From DASZBX01 sp035943635 (GTDB lineage Bacteria > Actinomycetota > Actinomycetes > Streptomycetales > Catenulisporaceae): a stretch of DNA of 64,000 nt. Position numbers and translations under genes: made by a program. Every line of letters starts with the position of its first letter. Positions within the stretch are counted from its first letter, which is position 1. Shown one piece after another: positions 1 through 7,882 of the stretch. Below the pieces are notes generated by a model. The model saw nothing but the letters and a program-made list of their open reading frames with translations. It searched no databases and was not told where the DNA came from. The stretch lies in the NCBI GenBank assembly GCA_035943635.1, contig DASZBX010000025.1, forward strand, positions 23,609-87,608, in the 5' to 3' direction.

Positions 1-2
1 AC

Positions 3-995
3 TCGCCCAGCCCGATGGCCGACGCCGTGCGCTCCGAGAGCCTGCAGGTTTATCAGTCACCTGACGAGTTGGTGGAACGCTACCCGCTGATGGGCCAGAC
101 CGTGGCCGGCACCGGCACCGGAGCGCTGATCGTGGTGCCGCTCGGCTACGAGGACTCGACCCTGGGCGTGGTGTGCCTCCGGTTCGACCGGCCGCGCACG
201 TTCTCCAACGGCCGGATCGCGTTCATCGAGCGCACCTGCGCCCAGCTGACCCAGGCGCTGTACCGCGCCCACCGGTACGACGACGAACTGTCCCTCGCCG
301 CCCGCCTGCGCGACGACGTGTTGGCCCGCCCGCTGCACCTTGTACCAGGGCTCGAACTCGCCACCGAGTACCGGGCCGCGGGCGTGGGCCTGGCCGTGGG
401 CGGCGACTGGTTCGACGTGATCCCGCTGACCAGGGGCCGGATCGGCCTGCTGGTCGGCGACGTGGAAGGCCATGATGCGCACGCCGTCGGCGGGATGAGC
501 ACGGTGCGGACGGCCGTGCGGGCGTATGCGTACGAGGGCTACGGCCCGGCCGCGATCCTCGGCCGGGTCAACCGCCTGGTCACCGAACTGGACCCGGACC
601 TGCTCGCCACCTGCTGTTATGTGGAGCTGACACTGGCCACCGGCTACGCCCGGATCGCCCGCGCCGGCCACCCGGCACCGGTGCTGCGCAGCCCCGACGG
701 GCACTCGGCCCAGGTGGACCTGCCCGCCGGCCTGCCGCTGGGCGTCGACCCCGGCGAGGCGTATCGCGCGGTACTGACACCCGTGCCGGCCGGATCGCTG
801 CTCGCGCTGTACAGCGACGGTCTGGTGGAGAGCCGGACCATGTCGATCGACCAGGGCACGGACCAGCTGATCGAGATCATGGATCAGTACACAGACATGG
901 CCGTCGCAGACCTCGCACACCAGATCATCAACCAGCGGCTCGATCACGCGGCTTTGGGCGACGATGTGACGCTGTTGCTGGCGAAGTGCACGTGA
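3..995 (+). CDS. GAF/PP2C (SpoIIE-type) serine phosphatase, 5' end cut by window
   Basis: Protein serine/threonine phosphatase of the SpoIIE/RsbU class, which dephosphorylates STAS anti-sigma antagonists in partner-switching systems. The reading frame is open to the left edge, so the ATG at 15 is probably internal and the gene is partial. Counted from that ATG, residues 1-90 look like the end of a GAF sensor domain. The PP2C domain follows, with the metal-binding GGDWFD near 129-134, VGDVEGHD, LYSDGLVES and a final DDVTLLL. Its partner is not shown by the sequence; the BldG/anti-sigma pair at 15-16 kb is one possibility by inference only. The PP2C assignment is firm and the GAF part is moderate. 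Confidence 0.88.
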   Translation, partial: SPSPMADAVRSESLQVYQSPDELVERYPLMGQTVAGTGTGALIVVPLGYEDSTLGVVCLRFDRPRTFSNGRIAFIERTCAQLTQALYRAHRYDDELSLAARLRDDVLARPLHLVPGLELATEYRAAGVGLAVGGDWFDVIPLTRGRIGLLVGDVEGHDAHAVGGMSTVRTAVRAYAYEGYGPAAILGRVNRLVTELDPDLLATCCYVELTLATGYARIARAGHPAPVLRSPDGHSAQVDLPAGLPLGVDPGEAYRAVLTPVPAGSLLALYSDGLVESRTMSIDQGTDQLIEIMDQYTDMAVADLAHQIINQRLDHAALGDDVTLLLAKCT

Positions 996-1170
996 GCACG
1001 GTATTTTGACCCGGTCTCAGCTAACCAGAACTCTGTCATACCGACACCTCTTGTCCATGTTCGTGACAGTTGTCATAGCTCCACCCTGACATCGGTCTCT
1101 GGCGCCGCGCGATCCGTCGGAGCGAAAATCAGGGTGAGACAAGAGGATCGAAAGCAAAGAGGGCTCACCC

Positions 1171-1950
1171 ATGAGCACACACAATGCCGAACTCTATGCG
1201 TGCGCCGCGGTAGTGGTCGGTTCCGGCTGGCAGGTCGTCGCGGCTCTCGCGCCCGTGACGTCGAGGCCTTACACTGCGGCTGGCCCGGTCAATCCGGTTC
1301 GGGGCGTGATCGCTGCGTGGGCGCGGAAACCGGTCGTCACAGCGGCCGTGCTGGCGGTCACGGTCGTGATGGTCGTGCTGCAGTATGCCGTTCCCGGTCT
1401 GCAAGCCGACCTGATGCGCGAACCCGACGCGCTGCACGACGGGCAGTGGTGGCGGATGTTCACGGCACTGTTCATCCAGTCATCAGGGCTCGTACAGATC
1501 GCGATCAATCTGCCGGCCCTGTTCGCGGTCGGCGCGATCGCCGAATGGGTGATCGGACCGTGGCGCTGGCTGGTGGTCTACTTCGGCAGTGGCCTGGCCG
1601 CCAACTACGCGAGCCTGCTCGGCTGGAGCCCGCACGGCGGCGGCTCCTCGGTCGCCATCTGCGGTTTGGTCGGCGCGTTGGTCATGCTCTGCGCCATCTG
1701 GGGCAGCAGTTCGGTGACCATTCCCCCGCAAATCCGCTTCACCGGATTGCTGGTTCCGGTCGCCGGGGTGTTTCTGTGCTGCATTCGCAATAACCATGGC
1801 GTGGGCTTGGTTTGCGGCTCGGTGTTGGGCCTGGTCATAGCTTTCCTCTCCCGACCCAGCTCGCTTCATATCGGCCAAGGCCCAGTCCTCTCCTCGACAT
1901 CCCGCCGAGCCTCGCACTCACCGGACTTCTCAGACTCAGACGAACCCTGA
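1171..1950 (+). CDS. rhomboid-family membrane protein with variant GxSG motif
   Basis: A 259-residue polytopic membrane protein related to rhomboid intramembrane serine proteases. Several hydrophobic helices are visible. The family region includes GQWWRMFTALF, a serine segment GGGSSVAICGL with Ser160 in the nucleophile position, and His209 followed by GVGLVCGSVLG, as in the last catalytic helix. The canonical Gly after the serine is Val161, so protease activity is uncertain. The C-terminal 35 residues are a Ser-rich, charged cytoplasmic tail. The ATG is preceded by a purine-rich GAGGG stretch. No operon partner is evident. It could be an inactive iRhom-like protein. Confidence 0.7.
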   Translation: MSTHNAELYACAAVVVGSGWQVVAALAPVTSRPYTAAGPVNPVRGVIAAWARKPVVTAAVLAVTVVMVVLQYAVPGLQADLMREPDALHDGQWWRMFTALFIQSSGLVQIAINLPALFAVGAIAEWVIGPWRWLVVYFGSGLAANYASLLGWSPHGGGSSVAICGLVGALVMLCAIWGSSSVTIPPQIRFTGLLVPVAGVFLCCIRNNHGVGLVCGSVLGLVIAFLSRPSSLHIGQGPVLSSTSRRASHSPDFSDSDEP

Positions 1951-2318
1951 AGCCCTGAGCAACCACTTCCTGTCGACGTTGCTCTTTCCTCGTTTCCAGG
2001 TACACAGTCGCCGCGACGCCGAGAGCCGCGGCGGGTGGGCCAGCGCCCGCAGTTCCAACACTCTCCCTTTTCTTCCCCACCCAACCCACACCTCCCACGC
2101 TCACACCCATCCACCAATCCACATCACCCCCCGACCATAGATTTGCCCGAAAACCGACTTTGACCTGCCCGCATTAAAACACCAGTGTCGCTCCATCACC
2201 GCGCCAACAGTCGCTGTCACTCTCATCATCAGGACCTCCGGACGGAAACCGGTTCACCCCGAGGTCGCTGCCAAGCCCCGCGCCGCACACGCGGCACTAC
2301 CCGCGAGGAGGAGTAAAA
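1951..2318. other. intergenic region, no gene seen
   Basis: About 370 nt between the rhomboid-like gene and the lipoprotein gene. The short open frames on both strands have no recognisable domain and unlikely composition. The part from about 2130 to 2240 is less GC-rich than its surroundings and probably carries the promoter of the lipoprotein gene. I see no convincing terminator. Confidence 0.4.
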
Positions 2319-2966
2319 ATGAACAAGAACCAGATCATCCTCCGCCGCACCCTGGCGGCCGCAGGTGTCTGCGTGGCTGGTGTGATGCTGACTGCCTGCC
2401 AGGCCGCGACCACGACGACCACCGGCTCGACCACCGTGACCCCGAGCCCCCTGATCACCGCGACCAGTACCCCGACCGCCGCCCCGACCCAGGCCCCGAC
2501 CACGACGGCCACACCCGCGGCCCCGGCAACCACCCAGCCGCCCGCAGCCCCGCACACCACGCCGCCGGTCATCCTGAAGACCACGCCCACCGCCGTCCAG
2601 CCCATCAGGTCGCAGGTGCCAGTCCTGGGCACCCCCTGGAACCCGCAGATTCAGCAAGGCTACGGCCAGGTGAAGCCGAGCACCATCAACAACGGCGGCG
2701 ACCCGACCGGCCTGGTGACCGACGTGGTCTGGTCCTCCTGGGGCGGCTCGACCGCCACCGCGACCGGCACGTCCGAACACGTGAGCGACAACGAGAGCGT
2801 CGCCCAGGGCACGGAGGCGAAGGCCACCGTCGTAGCCTTCGACCTCGGCACCTGCGACGGCAAGCTGATGTACCAGAAGATCGACTGGTACTTCCCGAGC
2901 TACGGCCAGCAGTTCAGCTCCAGCCGCTACATCAACATCTGCACCGGCGACTACGTCGGCATGTGA
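2319..2966 (+). CDS. secreted lipoprotein with Thr/Pro-rich linker
   Basis: A 215-residue exported lipoprotein of unknown function. The first 28 residues form a signal peptide with lipobox LTAC, which predicts lipid anchoring at the cysteine. Residues about 30-90 are a Thr/Ala/Pro-rich linker of the kind that spans the cell wall. Residues 100-215 form a small globular domain with aromatic residues (VVWSSWGG, IDWYFPSYGQQ) and two cysteines that may form a disulfide; similar domains occur in actinobacterial secreted proteins of unknown role. A strong ribosome site, GAGGAGG, lies 7-8 nt before the ATG. Expression is probably monocistronic. Confidence 0.8.
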   Translation: MNKNQIILRRTLAAAGVCVAGVMLTACQAATTTTTGSTTVTPSPLITATSTPTAAPTQAPTTTATPAAPATTQPPAAPHTTPPVILKTTPTAVQPIRSQVPVLGTPWNPQIQQGYGQVKPSTINNGGDPTGLVTDVVWSSWGGSTATATGTSEHVSDNESVAQGTEAKATVVAFDLGTCDGKLMYQKIDWYFPSYGQQFSSSRYINICTGDYVGM

Positions 2967-3077
2967 AGGTCGCGGCCGCCGGAATCCTCAGTCATGCCGA
3001 AAACTGAAACCGATACTGAAACCGGCGCCAACCAAACTGCTCGAATATACGCGCCGTCGCCGAGTCTTGTAGCACAC

Positions 3078-3110
3078 AAAAAGCCAGGTCAGAATGTATC
3101 TGACCTGGCC
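3078..3110 (-). terminator. intrinsic terminator of tRNA-Thr
   Basis: A perfect 11-bp inverted repeat (3083-3093 and 3099-3109, 5-nt loop) is followed on the minus strand by five T residues. It lies 11 nt downstream of the tRNA on the same strand, a classical rho-independent terminator. Confidence 0.85.
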
Positions 3111-3120
3111 TTTCCCGCTG

Positions 3121-3194
3121 AGCCTCCTTGGGGAATCGAACCCCAGACCTACGCATTACGAGTGCGTCGCTCTGGCCGACTGAGCTAAGGAGGC
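3121..3194 (-). tRNA. tRNA-Thr (anticodon CGT)
   Basis: Reading the minus strand, the 7-bp acceptor stem is GCCTCCT (3194-3188) pairing with AGGAGGC (3128-3122), and the discriminator base is T. The D-arm (AGCTCAGTCGGC) and T-arm (GGGGTTCGATTCCCC) are canonical. The anticodon stem ACGCA/TGCGT holds the loop CTCGTAA, giving anticodon CGT for the ACG codon. No CCA is encoded. A terminator follows directly, and the peptidase gene lies 46 nt upstream on the same strand. Confidence 0.95.
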
Positions 3195-3240
3195 CGGGCT
3201 CGGCGACTGATCGCCGGGCTGCGGGACTAGTGTAGCCGGT

Positions 3241-4827
3241 TCAGGATCCCTGCTGGCAAACTAATCCGGCTTGCGGGACCGTGCCGTTGAGGAAATATGC
3301 ATCGACAGCGGAGTCGATGCAGGTGGAGCCGCGAAGATACGCGGTGTGGCCGTCGCCGTTCATGGTGAGCAGGTGGCCGCTGGACAGCTCGGTGGACAGT
3401 CCCTGGGCCCAGGCATAAGGGGTAGCCGGGTCGCGAGTGGTGCCGACGACGAGGATGGGGCCGGAGCCCTGGGCGGTCAGCTTGGCGGGGACGCCGGTGG
3501 CGGGGGTGCCCCAGTAGGCGCAGGGCAGGCCGGACCAGTCGACCATCTCGCCGAAGAAGGGAGCCGCCTTCTCGTAGGCGGGCAGGTCCGCCTGGATCTG
3601 GGCCACCGAGGTGGCCTCGTCCGGGTGGTCCAGACAGTTGACGGCGTAGTTCGCTTCGGTGGAGTTGTCCTGGAAGTGGCTGTTGGAGCGGTCGTTGTAC
3701 GCGTCGGCCATTGCCAGCAGTTGGCTGCCGTTGCCCGCGTAGGCGCTGATCAGGGCCGCCTTGAGGTCGGGCCAGAAGGTCTGGCTGTACATCGCGAAGG
3801 CGATGCCGGTCATCGCGTAGGCCTCGTTGAGCTGGCGGGTCGCGTCGCCGGGGAGCGGGTGCGCGTCCAGGCCGTCGACCCAGGTCTTCAGGTGGGCCAC
3901 GCCGGCGGTCGGGTCGGTGCCCATGGGGCAGTCGGTCTGGCCGGCGCAGTTCTCGGCGAACTGCTTGAGTTCGCCGTCGAACGCGGTCGCCTGGGCCACG
4001 TTGAGCTGCATGGAGGAGAGCTTGGGGTCCAGGGCGCCGTCGAGGACCACGCGGCCGACCCGCTGGGGGTACTCCTGGGCGTAGACCGCGCCGAGGTACG
4101 TACCGTACGACTTGCCGAGGTAGTTCAGCTTCGTCTGGCCGAGGGCGGCGCGCAGGACGTCCATGTCGCGGGCGGCGTTGACCGTGCCGACGTACGGCAG
4201 CAGCTGAGCGTTCTTCGCCTCGCACTGCTGGGCGATGAACTGGGCCTGGCTGACCACGGTCTGCATTTCGGCGGGGGTGGTCGGGTCGGGAGGGGCCGCC
4301 AGGAACGTGTCCATCTGGCTGTCGCTCAGACACTGGACCGGGTTGGACTGGCCGACGCCGCGCGGGTCGAAGCCGACCAGGTTGTAGTGGGCCGTCACGG
4401 CCGCGCTGGCCACGTCGCCGCCGCGCAGGTACTCGATGCCCGAGCCGCCGGGGCCGCCGGGGTTGACCAGGAGGGAACCGTAGACGTGGTTCTGGTCCGT
4501 GGCCAGCTGGCGGGCGATCGCCAGTTTCAGGGTGCGTTCCTGCGGGTCGGCGTAGTTCATCGGCACGTTGATGTCGGCGCACTGGAACCCGGTGCCGCAG
4601 TTCGACCAGCTCACCTGCTGCGTGTAGAACGGCAGCAGGTCCGAGGCGACTGCGCCGACCACGGACGACGCCGAGCCGGACGCCGCGGCGGTCGCGGACG
4701 GGTTGGTCACGTTCGCGGTGGCGGTGGCGGTCGAGTTCGTGGTGCACGCGGCGAGGGACACCAGGGCGATTCCGGCCACAGCGAGTCGGCCGAATCGGTG
4801 GACCGCTGTTCCAGGGTGGTGCCGCAT
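3241..4827 (-). CDS. TAP-type alpha/beta-hydrolase lipoprotein (secreted peptidase)
   Basis: A secreted tripeptidyl-aminopeptidase-like hydrolase of the SlpD/SlpE class of actinobacteria, expected to release N-terminal peptides outside the membrane. It has a signal peptide with lipobox LAAC and a Thr/Ala-rich linker. The oxyanion region is NPGGPGGSG, the nucleophile elbow is GKSYGTYLG, the acid lies in DPATPYAWA, and the His in DGHTAYLRGSTC. The C-terminal TAP region with its cysteine pair is present. I chose the ATG at 4827 because AAAGGGG lies just upstream and the signal peptide follows at once; an ATG at 4911 would add 28 unlikely residues. The gene stands alone, upstream of tRNA-Thr. Confidence 0.9.
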   Translation of the reverse strand: MRHHPGTAVHRFGRLAVAGIALVSLAACTTNSTATATANVTNPSATAAASGSASSVVGAVASDLLPFYTQQVSWSNCGTGFQCADINVPMNYADPQERTLKLAIARQLATDQNHVYGSLLVNPGGPGGSGIEYLRGGDVASAAVTAHYNLVGFDPRGVGQSNPVQCLSDSQMDTFLAAPPDPTTPAEMQTVVSQAQFIAQQCEAKNAQLLPYVGTVNAARDMDVLRAALGQTKLNYLGKSYGTYLGAVYAQEYPQRVGRVVLDGALDPKLSSMQLNVAQATAFDGELKQFAENCAGQTDCPMGTDPTAGVAHLKTWVDGLDAHPLPGDATRQLNEAYAMTGIAFAMYSQTFWPDLKAALISAYAGNGSQLLAMADAYNDRSNSHFQDNSTEANYAVNCLDHPDEATSVAQIQADLPAYEKAAPFFGEMVDWSGLPCAYWGTPATGVPAKLTAQGSGPILVVGTTRDPATPYAWAQGLSTELSSGHLLTMNGDGHTAYLRGSTCIDSAVDAYFLNGTVPQAGLVCQQGS

Positions 4828-4986
4828 TGCCGCCCCTTTCGTCTTGTGAGCTCGTCGGAAGAATCGAGAATGGAGTGTGCCCGAGTCCCGTCCCCGCTCA
4901 GACATGATCATCTTGTGCCCGGTCGCGCAACCCCTAGACTACGCCGAATGGCTGCCGGGCCGGGGCGGCGCACTCGTTCGGGCGAA

Positions 4987-6339
4987 TCAGGGCCGGGCGG
5001 CCAGCGTCAGGGCCATGGCTTCCAGGGCGAGCAGCGGGGCCACATTGGCGGCGATGGCGCGGCGGGCGGCGAAGACGGACTCGATCCGGCGCATCGTGTC
5101 CTCAGGAGTCGAGGACTGTGCCAGGGCTCTGGCCTGGGCCGCGTGGTCGGAGTGGATCAGCGCGCTGTCGGGCGAGCGTCCGGCGGTGAACTGGACCGCC
5201 AGCACGTCCCGGTAGAAGCCCACGATGTCGACCAGGGCCCGGTCCAGGGCGTCGCGCTGGAGCCGGGTGGCCCGGCGCTTCTGTTTGGTCTCCAGCTCCT
5301 TGATCAGGCCGGCCGAGCCGCTGACGCCGCGGGCGCTGCCGGCGCCCTTGCCCTGGCCGTAGCCGAGCGCGACCTTCAGTTCCTCGGTCTCCTTGGCGTC
5401 GAGCAGTTCGGACTTGCCCTTGGCCTCGGCCGCGGCGGCCTCGACCAGGGCGCCGGCGGCCTTGAAGGCGCGGCCGACGTCGCCGACCTCGCGGGGCAGC
5501 CGGAGCGTCTCGGCCCGGCGGGCCGCGGCGGCCGGGTCCAGGGCCAGGGCGCGGGCGCGTTCGACGTCGCCCTGGGCGGCCCGGGCCAGTTCCTCGCCGC
5601 GCTCGCGTTCGACGCCGTCCTCGCGCTGCATCGCCTCGGCGATCGCGGCCGGGCTGGGGGTGCGCAGGGCGACCAGGCGGCAGCGGGAGAGGATGGTGGG
5701 CAGCAGGTCGCGGCTGGACGGCGCGCAGAGCATCCACACGGTCCGCGGCGACGGCTCCTCGATCGCTTTGAGCAGCACGTTGGCGGCGCCCTCGGTCAGG
5801 CGTTCGGCGTCTTCGACCACGATCACCTGGTAGTGGCCTCGGGTCGGTGACATCGCACTGCCGAGGATCAGGCCGCGGGCCTGGTCGACGCCGATGGTCA
5901 GCTGCTCGGTGGCGACCAGTTTCACGTCCGGGTGGGTGCCGGTCAGGGACGTGTGGCAGTCCTCGCAGTGGCCGCAGCCGGGTTCGCCGGGGCTGGAGCA
6001 CTGCAGGGCGGCGGCGAACGAGTGCGCGACGGCGGCCCGGCCGGCGCCGGGCGGGCCGGTGAAGATCCAGGCGTGGGTCATCGCGTTCGCGAGCGAGGCC
6101 GCCGAAGGGGCCCCGGCGCCGATGGGCGCGACCGGGTCGGCCGGGTCGGCGAAGTCCGCGGGCGAGGCGGGGACGGACGGACCGGGTCCGGCCGCGGCGC
6201 GAGCCGCGAGGGCGGCCAGGCGCAGCGTGTGGACGGCCGCGGGCTGGCCGATGACCCGGGCCCAGGCGGAGCCGGGTTCACCCAGAGAGGTGACGGCGAA
6301 AGCAGGCCCGACGGCAGCGGCGGCGGAGTCCTCGGTCAT
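4987..6339 (-). CDS. holB: DNA polymerase III subunit delta'
   Basis: Clamp-loader subunit delta', part of the complex that loads the beta sliding clamp on DNA. The AAA+ N-terminal domain carries a P-loop variant GPPGAGRA, with Arg for the usual Lys (delta' commonly does not hydrolyse ATP), a zinc module with CGHCEDC, and the sensor segment ILSRCR. A low-complexity insertion (about residues 55-85) precedes the P-loop. The C-terminal collar domain follows. The ATG at 6339 overlaps the tmk stop (ATGA), so the two are translationally coupled. The tmk-holB pairing is widespread in bacteria. Confidence 0.95.
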   Translation of the reverse strand: MTEDSAAAAVGPAFAVTSLGEPGSAWARVIGQPAAVHTLRLAALAARAAAGPGPSVPASPADFADPADPVAPIGAGAPSAASLANAMTHAWIFTGPPGAGRAAVAHSFAAALQCSSPGEPGCGHCEDCHTSLTGTHPDVKLVATEQLTIGVDQARGLILGSAMSPTRGHYQVIVVEDAERLTEGAANVLLKAIEEPSPRTVWMLCAPSSRDLLPTILSRCRLVALRTPSPAAIAEAMQREDGVERERGEELARAAQGDVERARALALDPAAAARRAETLRLPREVGDVGRAFKAAGALVEAAAAEAKGKSELLDAKETEELKVALGYGQGKGAGSARGVSGSAGLIKELETKQKRRATRLQRDALDRALVDIVGFYRDVLAVQFTAGRSPDSALIHSDHAAQARALAQSSTPEDTMRRIESVFAARRAIAANVAPLLALEAMALTLAARP

Positions 6340-7769
6340 ACGTCGTCCTTGTAACGCCACCGGCGGCTTTTGGGCTCAGGCTCGTCCATGCCTTCGCCCA
6401 GCAGGTCATCGGCCAAGGTGGCCGACTTGCGCCGCCTGGGCTCACGCACCTTGCGGTGGTGCGGGCTGTGGCTGTGGCTGTGATCATGGTCGGGACCGTC
6501 CGGCGCAGAAGCACGATCGTGGCCTGAGCCGGAATCGGAGTCGCCATGGGATTCGCCGTCCGGGGCGCTGCCGTTGAGCGCTATCAGCTGCCGCGTCCGG
6601 GCCTCGGACTCGGCCCGCGCCGCGAGATCAGCCGCCGCCTCCTCCCGCGCCTGGGCCTTCGCCCGGGCCTCCGCGCGCCGCACCGCCTGCTCCGCTTCCT
6701 CTCGCCGCGCGGCGTCCGCGGCCAGCTGCCGGGCCCGCTCCGCGTCCGCGCGCTCCTGCTCGGCCCGCTGCGCCTCGGCCTTGCGCTGCTCCTCCCGCCG
6801 GGCCGCCTCGGCCGCGGCCTGCTCGGCCGCCGCCCGGGCGGCCTCGCCCTCGCGCCGCGCCCGGCGTTCGGCCTCCTCGGCCTCGGTCTGGGCCTGCTCG
6901 CGCTCCGCGGCCTCGCGGGCGGCCTGCTCGGCCGCGGCCCGCTCCGTGGCGGCCCGGGCCAGCAGCCGCTGGTGTTCGGCCGCCTCGGCCGCGGCCAGGG
7001 CCCGCTGCCGGTCGGCCTCGTCGGCCGCCTCGCGGGGGGAGGGCGGGAGCATCACGGAGAGCCGGTCTTTGCAGATGCCGGTGATCACCGAGGCCGGTTC
7101 GGACGCGTCGATCACCAGGTAGTGCTTCGGGTCGGCCTCGGCCCGGGCGTTGAAGACGGCCCGGACGCGTTCGTGGAACTCCGGCGGCTGGGATTCGAGC
7201 CGGTCCGGGCCGTCGCCCTGCCGCCCGCCCCGGCCCAGCCGCTGGGCCGCCCGGTCCAGCGCCAGGTCGGGCTCCAGGTCCAGCAGGATGGTCAGGTCCG
7301 GGCGCTGGCCGTCCACGGCGAAGGTGGACAGCCCGGTGATGATGTCCTCGGGCAGGCCGCGGCCGCCGCTCTGGTAGGCGATCGAGGAGTCCACGTGCCG
7401 GTCGGTGAGCACGATCGCGCCGCGGGCGAGCGCGGGTTTGACCAGCGTCTCGATGTGGTGGGCGCGGTCTGCGGCGAACAGCAGGGCCTCGGTGCGCTCG
7501 CCGACGCCGCCGAGGTCGGCCCGGTGCAGCAGGATCTCGCGCAACTGCTTGCCCAGCTCGGTGCCGCCGGGTTCCCGGGTGTCGACCACCTCGAAGCCGC
7601 GCCCGCGCAGCCAGGCGGCGAGCGCCTTGATCTGGGTCGACTTGCCCGTGCCGTCCCCGCCCTCGACCGCGATGAACCAGCCGGTCCGGTGCACCGGCTC
7701 GGGCACGCTGGCCACGGCCGCCGTCGCCGTCGCCCGCTGTCTGATCTGCCGGACCCTGGCCCGTACCAT
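6336..7769 (-). CDS. tmk: thymidylate kinase with long C-terminal coiled-coil extension
   Basis: dTMP kinase, forming dTDP for DNA synthesis. The catalytic core (about residues 30-230) shows P-loop GGDGTGKST at 37-45, the TREPGGTELG segment, the LTDRH substrate motif and an Arg/Gly-rich LID (RLGRGGRQGDG). The family is usually about 210 residues, but this protein is 477. From about residue 235 to 390 it is an unbroken Ala/Glu/Arg-rich helix typical of a coiled coil, followed by a His-rich charged tail. Long C-terminal extensions of Tmk occur in some actinobacteria. holB follows with an ATGA overlap, as part of the tmk-holB unit. Confidence 0.93.
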   Translation of the reverse strand: MVRARVRQIRQRATATAAVASVPEPVHRTGWFIAVEGGDGTGKSTQIKALAAWLRGRGFEVVDTREPGGTELGKQLREILLHRADLGGVGERTEALLFAADRAHHIETLVKPALARGAIVLTDRHVDSSIAYQSGGRGLPEDIITGLSTFAVDGQRPDLTILLDLEPDLALDRAAQRLGRGGRQGDGPDRLESQPPEFHERVRAVFNARAEADPKHYLVIDASEPASVITGICKDRLSVMLPPSPREAADEADRQRALAAAEAAEHQRLLARAATERAAAEQAAREAAEREQAQTEAEEAERRARREGEAARAAAEQAAAEAARREEQRKAEAQRAEQERADAERARQLAADAARREEAEQAVRRAEARAKAQAREEAAADLAARAESEARTRQLIALNGSAPDGESHGDSDSGSGHDRASAPDGPDHDHSHSHSPHHRKVREPRRRKSATLADDLLGEGMDEPEPKSRRWRYKDDV

Positions 7770-7882
7770 CCCACCATGCCTTCCTGCTCCGCACGCGCTG
7801 AGCCCTCGCCCAAGCCAAGGGTACTGCGCGCGCGGGACAGGAAGGGCAGGAGTCGCTCTTCTGCCGTGCTACCGGCGGACTT

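Noticed and set aside
2994..3188. A short plus-strand frame over the tRNA-Thr region
   Set aside because: It overlaps the tRNA and its terminator and has no coding features.
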